Shown: one piece after another, positions 36,865-44,845 of the stretch
Position numbering within the stretch: position 1 is the stretch's first letter
Layout of the letters: each line of letters starts with the position of its first letter
Source: Bacteroidales bacterium
GTDB taxonomy: Bacteria; Bacteroidota; Bacteroidia; Bacteroidales; Bacteroidaceae
NCBI GenBank assembly: GCA_015060965.1
Contig: SUXN01000002.1
Location: 52,518-116,517, forward strand
DNA: 64,000 nucleotides
Direction of reading: 5' to 3'
Program-made: the position numbers and the translations under genes
Notes under the pieces: model-generated
What the model was told of the DNA's origin: nothing
Seen by the model: the letters and a program-made list of their open reading frames with translations, nothing else
Database searches by the model: none

Positions 36865-37068
36865 TTTCGTGTGCGAAGGTAGGGCAAGAGGCAACAGCAC
36901 AAGGACACAGCGAGTTTACACCAAAAATCTCCACTCCTGCCGGGTAGTATTTACAGCAGTTCCTGCCTTTCGTATAAATCCTTGTTGCTCTTGTTGCCTT
37001 TGACCTTGCCCTGTTGCTTGCACATAAAAAGTTTCAAAAACAGAGTATTCACATTTAGTTTCAAGGTT
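36865..37068 (+). other. Long leader of ardA, shared with the leader at 61.1 kb
   Basis: This stretch shares an ordered series of short blocks with 61130-61382: GTGCGAAGGT, CACAAGGACA, a CGGGTA block, ATCCTTGT and TGCACATAAAAA. Both precede small early-type genes. It may be a regulatory leader or structured RNA. Confidence 0.5.
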
Positions 37069-37650
37069 ATGGAAAATATCAATGCTTCGCAGAAGAGAGT
37101 ACGCCCTAAAGATTGGGCAGATGTGGTAAAAGAACACGAGTATGATTACACAAGCGGTAATCCTGCTGTATATGTCGGCACATATTACAAGTACAATAAC
37201 GGTTCGCTTTACGGAATGTGGGTAGATTTGACCTCGTTCTTTGATTACGATGAATTTATAGAGTTCTGCTATTTGCTCCACATTGATGAAGAAGATCCGG
37301 AATTTATGTATCAGGATTATGAGAATTTCTCTTCAGAATGGTATTCTGAAAGTTGCTTTGATGAAGTTACATTCGACAAGATTATAGAGTACGGCAATAT
37401 GGACGAAAAGGATAGAAAGTTGTTCGATGCCTTTACAGAGCATTACGGCAGTGGCTACACGCTGGAAGATGCCAAAGAGCGTTTTCAAGGTGAGTGGGAT
37501 AGCGAAGAGGAATTTGCCGAACACCTCGTTGATGATTGTTACGGCGATATGCCCGAATTCGCCCGTCGCTATTTCGATATGGAGCAGTTCGCACGCGATT
37601 TATTCAATTTCGATTACACGTTCATTGACGGATATGTATTCTCGGATTAA
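37069..37650 (+). CDS. ardA: ArdA family antirestriction protein
   Basis: A 193-residue, very acidic protein. PAVYVGTYYKYNNGSLYGMWVDL near residue 25 is the ArdA N-terminal motif; YQDYENF and the later EEFAEHLVDDCYGDMPEFARRYFDMEQFARDLFNFDYTFIDGYVF fit its second and third domains. ArdA mimics DNA and blocks type I restriction enzymes. The ATG at 37069 fits the family start. The gene is monocistronic, with a terminator 17 bp after its stop. Confidence 0.87.
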   Translation: MENINASQKRVRPKDWADVVKEHEYDYTSGNPAVYVGTYYKYNNGSLYGMWVDLTSFFDYDEFIEFCYLLHIDEEDPEFMYQDYENFSSEWYSESCFDEVTFDKIIEYGNMDEKDRKLFDAFTEHYGSGYTLEDAKERFQGEWDSEEEFAEHLVDDCYGDMPEFARRYFDMEQFARDLFNFDYTFIDGYVFSD

Positions 37651-37667
37651 GCAGCACTCCTGCAAAG

Positions 37668-37691
37668 GCCCTCGAAAGAGGGCTTTTTTTT
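37668..37691 (+). terminator. Terminator after ardA
   Basis: Six-base-pair stem GCCCTC/GAGGGC with a GAAA loop, followed by eight T. Confidence 0.9.
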
Positions 37692-37740
37692 GTTCGTGTA
37701 TTCCTTGCCAAAGGTCTTTTTCAATGGCTTTATAAAGAGA

Positions 37741-37748
37741 TAAATTTG
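37741..37748 (+). promoter_or_regulatory. Probable promoter of the gene at 37769
   Basis: TAAATTTG matches the -7 consensus; TTTT at 37717-37720, 20 bp upstream, is a three-of-four match to -33. Transcription would start near 37755, 14 nt before the ATG. Confidence 0.5.
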
Positions 37749-37768
37749 TAGTAATAAACAACAAAGAT

Positions 37769-38233
37769 ATGAGCCAATTTACTATACATCTTGATTTAGA
37801 GCCATACCTCGCACAGTGGTTCATACACGAGCAAGGCGGTGAGCACCCTGTAACTCTTACACGAGGCAGTGCCGAGAGTGATATTTTGGAGCTGTTCTTA
37901 AAGCCCCAGCCCTCTGCAATACCTGCACGCACGGCTCCCACCGACACGCAGATATTTATACCCACGTTCAAACATAAAGATGTGAGAACATATAACTACC
38001 TGCCACCACGCGCCACCCTCGCACTCAAAAAGACCATACGCACCCGTTTCGTTATCCAGTTGTGGAACGACCTCTACAAGTTCGAGAATATAGGCAAGCG
38101 AAACGATGAACTTATTTACGCTTGGATGGAAGCGCACGGCATAGAACTTAACGAAACGAATTGGTGTGCTATCTCAAAAATCTATTACCGCAAGAGAAAA
38201 TCATATCTTACCGTAAAAAATCGTATGAATTAA
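37769..38233 (+). CDS. Prophage protein of unknown function, possible regulator
   Basis: This 154-residue protein starts MSQFTIHLDLEPYLAQWFIH. The basic C-terminal third (ELIYAWMEAHGIELNETNWCAISKIYYRKRKSYL) looks like a DNA-binding helical region. It has its own promoter and lies between the early genes and the structural genes, where a late-gene activator would fit, but this is inference from position. Confidence 0.6.
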   Translation: MSQFTIHLDLEPYLAQWFIHEQGGEHPVTLTRGSAESDILELFLKPQPSAIPARTAPTDTQIFIPTFKHKDVRTYNYLPPRATLALKKTIRTRFVIQLWNDLYKFENIGKRNDELIYAWMEAHGIELNETNWCAISKIYYRKRKSYLTVKNRMN

Positions 38234-38481
38234 GAAACATATTGCATTTTATTTCGAGTTTATTTAATCGCTGTTTTTGAGTAGATTTAATTTCAAAGAT
38301 TGCAGGTAATAGTGGACTATTTCCAAAAGCATTGAAATTGAAGATGGCAAAAACAGCATTAAAGAGACCGAAACCAATTTTTCATTTGATTACTTAACTT
38401 TTTTAATAAAATAAATATGTTTCTTTTTACTACTTCAAACGCCTTTTGTCCTAAAATGATTTTTGTTGAATTTGTTGCCGT

Positions 38482-38898
38482 ATGAAAGTTTCCCTGCCCT
38501 CAATCACCAAAATAGCCTATCTCCCCTGTTCCGAGTTGTCGCCCGACATCGTTTTCCGCTACAAGGTAAAAATGCCTGTTGCAGTCTATGCAGGTACAAC
38601 ACCTATCACTTTTTACGGTACACCTTCCTGTGATACTGTTTCAGAGTACGAGAACAAAGGTCGCCTTGAAAAAGCCACTCTCAAATTCTCCACTCTCGAC
38701 GAGCTGCCTACTGCCTTTCCTATCGCTTTCGTGGTTACTACGGCTAACGGTCGCTCATATCTCATAGGTGCTATGGAGCGACCATTTCCCGTAGTGAAGA
38801 TTGAGAGTACCACCGGCGCACCGGACGGCGACGCTGCAACAGACAAGGTTACAGTTACCTTTTCTGCTCCGAAAGCACTCGTTCCGTGTGTCGTATAG
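38482..38898 (+). CDS. Probable prophage structural protein
   Basis: This 138-residue protein is beta-rich (MPVAVYAGTTPITFYGTPSCDTVSEYENKGRLEKATLKFS...) with a Thr/Asp-rich C-terminus. It stands before the prohead protease gene. The pattern fits a small virion protein; no family recognised. The 248-bp gap before it contains one 17-codon micro-ORF (38344-38397, basic) and no clear gene. Confidence 0.6.
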   Translation: MKVSLPSITKIAYLPCSELSPDIVFRYKVKMPVAVYAGTTPITFYGTPSCDTVSEYENKGRLEKATLKFSTLDELPTAFPIAFVVTTANGRSYLIGAMERPFPVVKIESTTGAPDGDAATDKVTVTFSAPKALVPCVV

Positions 38899-38900
38899 TG

Positions 38901-39026
38901 TTAGCCTAAAATCTTAGTTATTCCGCCAATTCCTAATCCAACTAATGCGACAATACCAAGAATACCAAATTGTTTATTGTTCCGTGGAACTAGATTCTTT
39001 AAAATTGTTTCAATATTTGTTTCCAT
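38901..39026 (-). CDS. Possible 41-residue membrane peptide
   Basis: On the minus strand a frame begins METNIETILKNLVPRNNKQ and ends in a Gly-rich hydrophobic segment FGILGIVALVGLGIGGI. It lies convergent to the neighbouring structural gene (2 bp apart). The amphipathic plus membrane layout resembles small holin- or toxin-like peptides, but its short length makes chance possible. Confidence 0.4.
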   Translation of the reverse strand: METNIETILKNLVPRNNKQFGILGIVALVGLGIGGITKILG

Positions 39027-39203
39027 ATTTTTTTTATTTTTTATAAGTCTTATCACAAATAAAATGCCAAAGGACATTTTACCTACTATTAGCTGCAATA
39101 ATCTGCCTTTTTGTCCATAATGATGTCATAAATGTCATATTTCCTCGTCTTTTATCTCCCTTTATTATATATATACTTTCGTGGCAAAGCAAAACAATAA
39201 GCA

Positions 39204-40202
39204 ATGCCACAGAAAAATTATCACCTACACCTCAAAGGCCTTGTCGGAGGCTATGACTTCGACAGCTCCTATGTGGATTTCATTCTCGGCAAGCACAAGG
39301 ACGAGCAGGTCAATGTGCTTATCGACAGTCTTGGCGGTTCAGTCAGTACCGCACTATCAATAGCAGCCGCATTTTCCAATCACGGAAATGTGGCAGTTCA
39401 CTATGTCGGAATGAACGCATCGGCAGCCACCATTGCCTCGCTCGGAGCGAAGCAGGTAACAATCGACTGCAATGCAATGTACCTCGTGCATAAATGTTCG
39501 GCAGAGTTCTTCAAGTGGGATAACCTCAATGCCGATGACCTCGACGCACTCATTGCACAGTGCAAGCAGATGAAGAACGACCTTGACAAACTCGACGGCA
39601 ACATCGCTTCGATGTATGCCGGCAGATGCAAGAAGAACAGCGAAGAGTTGCTTGCCCTCATGAAGGTCGGCGGTTGGCTCACTGCACAAGAGGCAAAGGA
39701 ATGGGGCTTCGTCGATGAAATCACCAACAGCAAGGAAGATGCAGCCCCTGTGCTTACCGATGCCGTAGCAAGCGCAATGGCCGACGCAGGCATACCCATT
39801 CCTAACATCGCAGTTCCCGACACCGCAAACTCCTTCCTCGCTTTCCTCAAAAGTCTGTTCCGCAACAACAGCAACAGCAATACTTCCAACAACTCAAAAC
39901 CCGATAACAAAATGAAGATTACAGCAACACATCTATGCGATGCGCTCGGCATTGAGAGCATCGAGGCGGTGGATAACAAAGTTACCCTTACCGCAGAGCA
40001 GGCGCAGAGTATTGACAACGCACTTGCAGAGAGAGAGAACACAATCACCACGCTAAAGGCAGAGGTCGAGACTATGAAGCAGAAACCGGCCGACAGCACC
40101 AGCACCATTGTCGATGACAAGGCAAAGGGCGGTGAGAAGAACGAGGCGGAAGAGTTTGCCGAGACGGTGAACGAGGCCATCAAACTATTCAACTCAATCT
40201 AA
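39204..40202 (+). CDS. ClpP-like prohead protease with C-terminal scaffold
   Basis: This 332-residue protein has a ClpP/S49-type serine protease domain (about residues 1-190): VNVLIDSLGGSVSTALSIAAAF, the catalytic Ser in GMNASAAT, and a His in MYLVHKC, then LTAQEAKEWGFVDEI. An Asn/Ser linker (about 218-236) leads to a charged, coiled-coil-like end. This matches phage head maturation proteases whose C-terminus is the scaffold. The major capsid gene starts 25 bp downstream, as expected. Confidence 0.88.
   Translation: MPQKNYHLHLKGLVGGYDFDSSYVDFILGKHKDEQVNVLIDSLGGSVSTALSIAAAFSNHGNVAVHYVGMNASAATIASLGAKQVTIDCNAMYLVHKCSAEFFKWDNLNADDLDALIAQCKQMKNDLDKLDGNIASMYAGRCKKNSEELLALMKVGGWLTAQEAKEWGFVDEITNSKEDAAPVLTDAVASAMADAGIPIPNIAVPDTANSFLAFLKSLFRNNSNSNTSNNSKPDNKMKITATHLCDALGIESIEAVDNKVTLTAEQAQSIDNALAERENTITTLKAEVETMKQKPADSTSTIVDDKAKGGEKNEAEEFAETVNEAIKLFNSI
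39912..40202 (+). CDS. Possible nested scaffold protein within the protease gene
   Basis: An in-frame ATG at codon 237 (MKITATHLCDALGI) directly follows the Asn/Ser linker and would give a 96-residue protein of mostly coiled coil. In lambda (C/Nu3) and related phages a scaffold is made from an internal start of the protease gene in just this way. No ribosome site can be judged in Bacteroidetes, so this is inference by analogy. Confidence 0.4.
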   Translation: MKITATHLCDALGIESIEAVDNKVTLTAEQAQSIDNALAERENTITTLKAEVETMKQKPADSTSTIVDDKAKGGEKNEAEEFAETVNEAIKLFNSI

Positions 40203-40227
40203 CACAACCAAGAAAAACTATACTATT

Positions 40228-41193
40228 ATGGCAGGAAAACTGATTTTCACTCTTGATGACTACCAAAAGGCAGCAATCAAGTACCGCAAGCAGCTCCTTA
40301 TGCTCCCGATTATCGGCATACAGGACACGTTGCAGTTCATGACGCCCCGCCCCGGCATACGCTACAAGGAGAATGTGGGCGACATCAATGCAAACGCACA
40401 GTTCGCACCCTACAAGCCTACACGCCGTACCAATGTGGATTTAACGCTGAACTTCCGCACGCTGGAGACATTCTTCGGCAATGTGGCAGCAGACTTCGAG
40501 CCCAACACCGCAATATCCACCCTTCTTGGTACAGGTGCAACAAAGGGCGACGGGCAGATGAAGACACCCACAGCACTGCACGTACTCGCACAGGTGGCAA
40601 AGAGCCTTTCCGAACACCTCAACGACGCTATTTGGAGCGCAAAGCGCAATGCCAACGGCGACACCACAATGGACCTGTTCGACGGTTTCGACACTATCAC
40701 CGCAAAGGAGATTGCATCGGGTGCCATTGCAAAGGAAGAGGGCAATTATATGAAGCTGACAGAGGACATCACAAAGGCAAATGCCGTTGATGTTGCGAAA
40801 GAGATACTTTTCTCTCTCGACCCCCGTCTGCGTAAGGAAGATTGCTACCTCTTCTGCTCACAGGACTTTGTGGATAAGTACAACGAGGCTTACCAAGTGT
40901 CGCACGCAGGCATTATTTACAACAAGGAGTACGGACAGATTTCCGTTGAGGGTTCGGCAGGCAAACTGAAGCTCATACCGCTTTACAACAAGGCAGACTC
41001 CAAGTATCTGCACGTTTGCCCGAAGGCCAATATGCTCGTAGGTTTCGACCAGATGGGCGACATCGAGAGCATTCTTGTCAAGGAGTACGCTCCTTTCGTG
41101 CTTACCTACATCGCCACAATGTTCTTCGGTGTGCAGTTCGAGAGCATAGACAAACGCCGTCTTAAGGTCGTTGAACTCAATTCGGCACAGTAA
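40228..41193 (+). CDS. Major capsid protein (probable)
   Basis: This 321-residue protein starts MAGKLIFTLDDYQKAAIKYRKQLLMLPII. Its position directly after the protease/scaffold gene, size, lack of signals and Gly/Ala-rich mixed composition fit an HK97-type capsid protein. The C-terminal part (AGKLKLIPLYNKADSKYLHVCPKANMLVGFDQMGD) resembles the capsid A-domain. Identification rests mainly on gene order. Confidence 0.72.
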   Translation: MAGKLIFTLDDYQKAAIKYRKQLLMLPIIGIQDTLQFMTPRPGIRYKENVGDINANAQFAPYKPTRRTNVDLTLNFRTLETFFGNVAADFEPNTAISTLLGTGATKGDGQMKTPTALHVLAQVAKSLSEHLNDAIWSAKRNANGDTTMDLFDGFDTITAKEIASGAIAKEEGNYMKLTEDITKANAVDVAKEILFSLDPRLRKEDCYLFCSQDFVDKYNEAYQVSHAGIIYNKEYGQISVEGSAGKLKLIPLYNKADSKYLHVCPKANMLVGFDQMGDIESILVKEYAPFVLTYIATMFFGVQFESIDKRRLKVVELNSAQ

Positions 41194-41214
41194 TAACCGC
41201 TAATACCTATAATT

Positions 41215-41805
41215 ATGGCAAATTGCAATAACATACAGGCATCGCTGGCGTGGTGTCAGGGCACACCCGAATTGCCCGGCATACGCCGTCGTGCTTACTA
41301 CACATCGAAAGGCAATATCGTGAAGTGGCCGCAGTTGCAGCACTATGTAAATGGTCGCCTCGTGTCGGCTATCCTCAATGGCAGTTTTGAATTGTTAGCA
41401 GAGCAGAAATGGAAGTACATTGACATTCTGCCCGACAAATCACAGCTCACAAGCGACCCGCAGGGCGAAGTTCCTTCGCAGACACAGCTCAACAAACTTA
41501 CGCTTGTTCACCCGGCTGTCGGTGAAGAGGCATCGGCAGCAGCAGCCTACATCAACAATAACGACATTGTTTTTGTAGTGCAGGATATGAAAGGCAAGTG
41601 GCGTGTCGTAGGCAGTGAGAAGTGGCCTACCAAAGCCACCGTAGCGCAGGATGTGGGGCAAGGTGCTACAGGTACTACCTCTACCACCATTACCGCAGAG
41701 GCTACCGATGAATGCCCTGCACCTTTCTATCGCGGTACACTTGAGACAGAGGACGGAAGCATTGTTTGCGACAGCACCGACGACGAGAATATCATTGACG
41801 GCTAA
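41215..41805 (+). CDS. Prophage virion protein of unknown function
   Basis: This 196-residue protein has a Gly/Cys-containing start (MANCNNIQASLAWCQGTPELPGIRRRAYY) and an acidic Thr-rich C-terminus. It follows the capsid gene by 21 bp and is probably a head decoration or tail protein. No motif recognised. Confidence 0.65.
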   Translation: MANCNNIQASLAWCQGTPELPGIRRRAYYTSKGNIVKWPQLQHYVNGRLVSAILNGSFELLAEQKWKYIDILPDKSQLTSDPQGEVPSQTQLNKLTLVHPAVGEEASAAAAYINNNDIVFVVQDMKGKWRVVGSEKWPTKATVAQDVGQGATGTTSTTITAEATDECPAPFYRGTLETEDGSIVCDSTDDENIIDG

Positions 41806-41834
41806 CACTTTCATCTTTCAACTCACAGCTACTT

Positions 41835-42482
41835 ATGCAGGACACCGGGGACACCATAAATGATATAGGTGCTATCCTTGAAAGTATCGAGGTTGCACCT
41901 GTTGAAGTGGGTGTACTCGGTGCACCTGCTTCGCAGGAGGGCAAGGACATCTTTGCCGAACAGCAGCGTAAAGGTTGGGATAAAAGCGTAGAGGCAAGGT
42001 GCGACTTTACAAGGAAGGTACGCCTTACCCGTCGTGGCGGTGTATTCTTCATTTCGATATGGCAGAAGTCTATCTTCGGGCGTACACTCACCGAGATAAA
42101 GGCCGATGACAGTATGGTGCAGTTCTTTGCGGACAATACGGCCGACCTCATACGGCAGATTGTCGGTAAACACCTATGCAAAGGCTGTTGGGCTATCTGC
42201 ACAGCACCGAAGCGCAGACACCTTACAAAGAACTTTGCTACACGCATAAGCGAAGAAATTGCCCGGCAGTTGAAGATACCCTTTTACGAAGATGTAGCCT
42301 TTTGCAAGAACAAACAGCGTATCAATGCCGAATACACCCTGAACATACTGCCCCAAGAGCCAAACATAATAGTCTTTGACGATTTTGTTACCACAGGCTC
42401 CACAATAGGCAGTATGTACCGCCTTTTGTCGCAGTACGATAAGAACATTCTATTTTTCACAGGAATAAACAACAAGCTATGA
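41835..42482 (+). CDS. Phosphoribosyltransferase-like prophage protein
   Basis: A 215-residue protein. Near the C-terminus NIIVFDDFVTTGSTIGSMY is the PRPP-binding signature (two acidic residues then TTGST) of type I phosphoribosyltransferases; CTAPKRRHLTKNFATRISEEIA fits the upstream PRTase region, resembling ComF-type proteins. It lies inside the morphogenesis operon, overlapping the next gene by 4 bp. The substrate is unknown; nucleotide salvage or DNA base modification are possible. Confidence 0.72.
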   Translation: MQDTGDTINDIGAILESIEVAPVEVGVLGAPASQEGKDIFAEQQRKGWDKSVEARCDFTRKVRLTRRGGVFFISIWQKSIFGRTLTEIKADDSMVQFFADNTADLIRQIVGKHLCKGCWAICTAPKRRHLTKNFATRISEEIARQLKIPFYEDVAFCKNKQRINAEYTLNILPQEPNIIVFDDFVTTGSTIGSMYRLLSQYDKNILFFTGINNKL

Positions 42483-43087
42483 CTTTTGACCACGATTTTA
42501 CCGAGAAGATACAGCAGTGGCTCGACACACCGCACGAAGAGCGCGATTATGAGCAAGGTGCATTGTACCTCCTGAAGCTCAACGGCAATCAGATTATGTA
42601 TCGTAATCTCATTGCCAACCCTCGCGGAAAGGCCGAGTTCATCGAATACCACCTTCGCAAACATTATGGTTTCCGAGTAAAGGAATTGACACATACGCAG
42701 GTCGCCCAAATGCAGAAGCAGGTTGAGCAGATAGAGAAGAAACATTATTCATTCGCAGAGGATAATCCTGCAAAGGAGTTCAAGCAGGGCAAACGTGCCG
42801 ACCACGATACACTGCCGGAAGAGATACAGGCTTTATACGTTGAGAACCTTTCCATTCTACAGCGTATGCGCGAGGTACATTTGCGTTTGCGTACACTCTC
42901 CACTGCGGACTCTCCTTGTCCGGACTCCGAGCGTTACCCATTCCTTAAAGAACTTATCGGATTAGATAAGAAGATACACGCAAATTGGGAGCAGTACGAC
43001 CATTATGTTGCCGAGAGTACCGAAGAGCCTGTAAAGGTTGAAGAGAAACCGGCACGAAAGAAACGCACGAAGAAAACAAATAGTTGA
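42479..43087 (+). CDS. Prophage protein with coiled coil and basic tail
   Basis: This 202-residue protein overlaps the PRTase-like gene by 4 bp. Residues about 60-90 (TQVAQMQKQVEQIEKKHYSF) look coiled coil; the C-terminus is Lys/Arg-rich (RKKRTKKTNS). No domain recognised. It may be a head completion or DNA-binding protein. Confidence 0.6.
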   Translation: MTFDHDFTEKIQQWLDTPHEERDYEQGALYLLKLNGNQIMYRNLIANPRGKAEFIEYHLRKHYGFRVKELTHTQVAQMQKQVEQIEKKHYSFAEDNPAKEFKQGKRADHDTLPEEIQALYVENLSILQRMREVHLRLRTLSTADSPCPDSERYPFLKELIGLDKKIHANWEQYDHYVAESTEEPVKVEEKPARKKRTKKTNS

Positions 43088-43105
43088 TTTCTCATTTCTC
43101 CTTTT

Positions 43106-43624
43106 ATGAAACGCAATACCTCTATAAACGACATCTTGAAGCCATTGGGGGATAAGCCATATCAAGCCTATCTCTCCAATGTGCTGCAAGTTGCCGATGT
43201 TTTGGAGTGGGTGCTGGAGCAAGTAGGAACAGCCGAAGTATGGCAGACATCGTTTTCCATATCGGAAGAGTTCCTGCGTCGCCTCTTCTTCATCGAGAAG
43301 AGTGGACGGGTGAAGCGATTTAATCTCGTACTCGACCACAAGGCGACAAACAAGACACTCAAATTGTGGGCTTTCATTACACAGGTTATTGAGCGTACAT
43401 ACCTTGCCGACAATCACAGCAAGATACTTCTTGTTCGTTCCGACTCTGGCGACACCGTTTCCGTCGTTACCTCGCAGAACTTGACACGAGGCAATCGCTC
43501 CGAGTCTGCTTTCATCACCACAGACAAGGAAATCTTTGCCACGCTCCACGCACAGGTGCAGGAGTTGATAAAAGGCCACAGCGTACCACTGAATGATTTA
43601 TTTTCTCAAACAATCAATTCGTAG
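43106..43624 (+). CDS. Prophage protein of unknown function
   Basis: A 172-residue protein starting MKRNTSINDILKPLGDKPYQAY, mixed helix and strand, with no signal or Cys motif. It sits 18 bp after the coiled-coil gene and belongs to the same operon. Not recognised. Confidence 0.6.
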   Translation: MKRNTSINDILKPLGDKPYQAYLSNVLQVADVLEWVLEQVGTAEVWQTSFSISEEFLRRLFFIEKSGRVKRFNLVLDHKATNKTLKLWAFITQVIERTYLADNHSKILLVRSDSGDTVSVVTSQNLTRGNRSESAFITTDKEIFATLHAQVQELIKGHSVPLNDLFSQTINS

Positions 43625-43661
43625 TTTTCCGTTTTCATCTTTCATCTTTCAGCTTTACATT

Positions 43662-43937
43662 ATGACCTACACAGAAGAACAGCTTACACAGATAGAGAAA
43701 TTCGCCAGCATATACCTCAAAATATCGGATATGGCAGTAATCCTTGACTTGCCGGCCGAGCAGCTACGCGAGGATATCGCACGCAAAGAAAGCGAAGTCA
43801 GCAAGAGATACTACCGAGGCAAGGCAAGCAGCAAAGTGAAGCTCCTGCATCAGGAAATGCTACTCGCACAGGTGGGTAGCCCTCTTGCTATTGAGAACAC
43901 ACATAAGAATTTACTTGATATGGAGGACGACGAATAG
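43662..43937 (+). CDS. Small helical prophage protein, possible terminase helper
   Basis: This 91-residue protein (start MTYTEEQLTQIEKFASIYL) has LKISDMAVILDLPAEQLREDIARKESEVSKRYYRGKASSKVKLLHQEM, a helix-turn-helix-like arrangement seen in small terminase or DNA-packaging proteins. I took the ATG at 43662. It precedes the structured gap and the terminase small-subunit-like gene. Confidence 0.6.
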   Translation: MTYTEEQLTQIEKFASIYLKISDMAVILDLPAEQLREDIARKESEVSKRYYRGKASSKVKLLHQEMLLAQVGSPLAIENTHKNLLDMEDDE

Positions 43938-43961
43938 CGAAGCAAAGCGAGCTATCGCCGA

Positions 43962-44135
43962 CTATCACAGCATTAGTCAGCCCGACAGGATAAAAGTCTG
44001 TCGTGGCTGGGGTGCGAATAGTGATAGGAGGCAATAATGCGTGCCGGTCTATTACTAATACTTTTAACTTCGTTGAATATCGGCTGCACTCGTTGTAAAA
44101 ACATAAGCAAGCTTTGTTTTCACTCGTTGGCACGA
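43962..44135 (+). promoter_or_regulatory. Structured intergenic region with AGGAGG and short ORF
   Basis: CTATCAC (43962-43968) pairs with GTGATAG (44021-44027). Inside, CAGCCCGACAG (43978-43988) pairs with 43998-44009 with one bulged base. AGGAGG follows (44026-44031), then ATG at 44037. That frame would start with a lipoprotein-like signal (MRAGLLLILLTSLNIGC) but runs into pyrimidine-rich spacer. Further on CGTGCC (44040-44045) can pair with GGCACG (44129-44134), and CACTCGTTG occurs twice (44087 and 44121). It looks like structured RNA. Confidence 0.45.
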
Positions 44136-44172
44136 TATTTCCCTTTTCAGTTTTCTCCTTTCTCATTTCCTT

Positions 44173-44802
44173 ATGCCTTTCCCCTCTGTTATTGACATAG
44201 CCCGAACCGACCTTTTCACCGCTGAAGAGGAGTTGCGACAGCGTTTCCCCGATGTTGTCGTCAATCGCCTTTTGCGAGTACGCGACCTCTACAACTGGTG
44301 CATTGCCAATCCCGATGCAAAGGATCGTCAGTTTGTCGAGGTCGCTATGGATAGGTACAGCATATCAAAGCCATTGGCATATTCCGACCTCTCTGTCATA
44401 AAGGCGATGTTACCGCACCTTGCACAGGCAAGCCGTGATTTCCACCGTTGGCGGTACAATGAAATGATACTCGAAACATACCAGATGGCGAAGAAACGCA
44501 AGGACACAAAGACAATGGAGAAAGCAGCTTCAAGCTATGCGAAGTTTAACCGCATTGACCTCGAAGACGAGCAGGCTGTGCCGTATGACCTCATTGTCGT
44601 TCAGCCGTTCACAGCCACCGATGACCCCTCTGTTCTTGGTATCAAGCCTATACCGAACATTCAGGAGAAGATACAGAAGATGATTGCAAAGTACCGTGCC
44701 GAGACAATAGACATTGAAGATGTGGAGTACGAAGAGGCAGACTTGGAAGAAGATGTTTTATTTAGCGATAAAGAAACGGAAAGTACCAAAAGTCAGTTAT
44801 AA
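44173..44802 (+). CDS. Terminase small subunit-like protein
   Basis: A 209-residue, mainly helical protein with an acidic C-terminus (IDIEDVEYEEADLEEDVLF). The N-terminal half (VNRLLRVRDLYNWCIANPDAKDRQFVEVAMDRYSISKPLAYSDLSVIKAML) fits the helical DNA-recognition part of small terminases. It precedes the large subunit gene, separated by the Abi cassette. Assignment is by position and fold pattern. Confidence 0.65.
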   Translation: MPFPSVIDIARTDLFTAEEELRQRFPDVVVNRLLRVRDLYNWCIANPDAKDRQFVEVAMDRYSISKPLAYSDLSVIKAMLPHLAQASRDFHRWRYNEMILETYQMAKKRKDTKTMEKAASSYAKFNRIDLEDEQAVPYDLIVVQPFTATDDPSVLGIKPIPNIQEKIQKMIAKYRAETIDIEDVEYEEADLEEDVLFSDKETESTKSQL

Positions 44803-44817
44803 ATGAAAGTTATTTAT

Positions 44818-44825
44818 TACCTTTG
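44818..44825 (+). promoter_or_regulatory. -7 element of the Abi gene
   Basis: TACCTTTG matches TAnnTTTG and lies 20 bp before the Abi ATG; the -33 match is weak. It suggests separate transcription of the Abi gene. Confidence 0.45.
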
Positions 44826-44845
44826 TAAACAAATAATAAATCGTA

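Noticed and set aside
38344..38397. 17-codon basic micro-ORF (MAKTALKRPKPIFHLIT)
   Set aside because: Too short and unsupported by any nearby signal.
44037..44195. Short ORF with AGGAGG and a lipoprotein-like signal (possible Rz1-type spanin)
   Set aside because: After about 22 codons the frame runs through pyrimidine-rich spacer and into the next gene; no spanin partner is nearby, so I list only the structured region.
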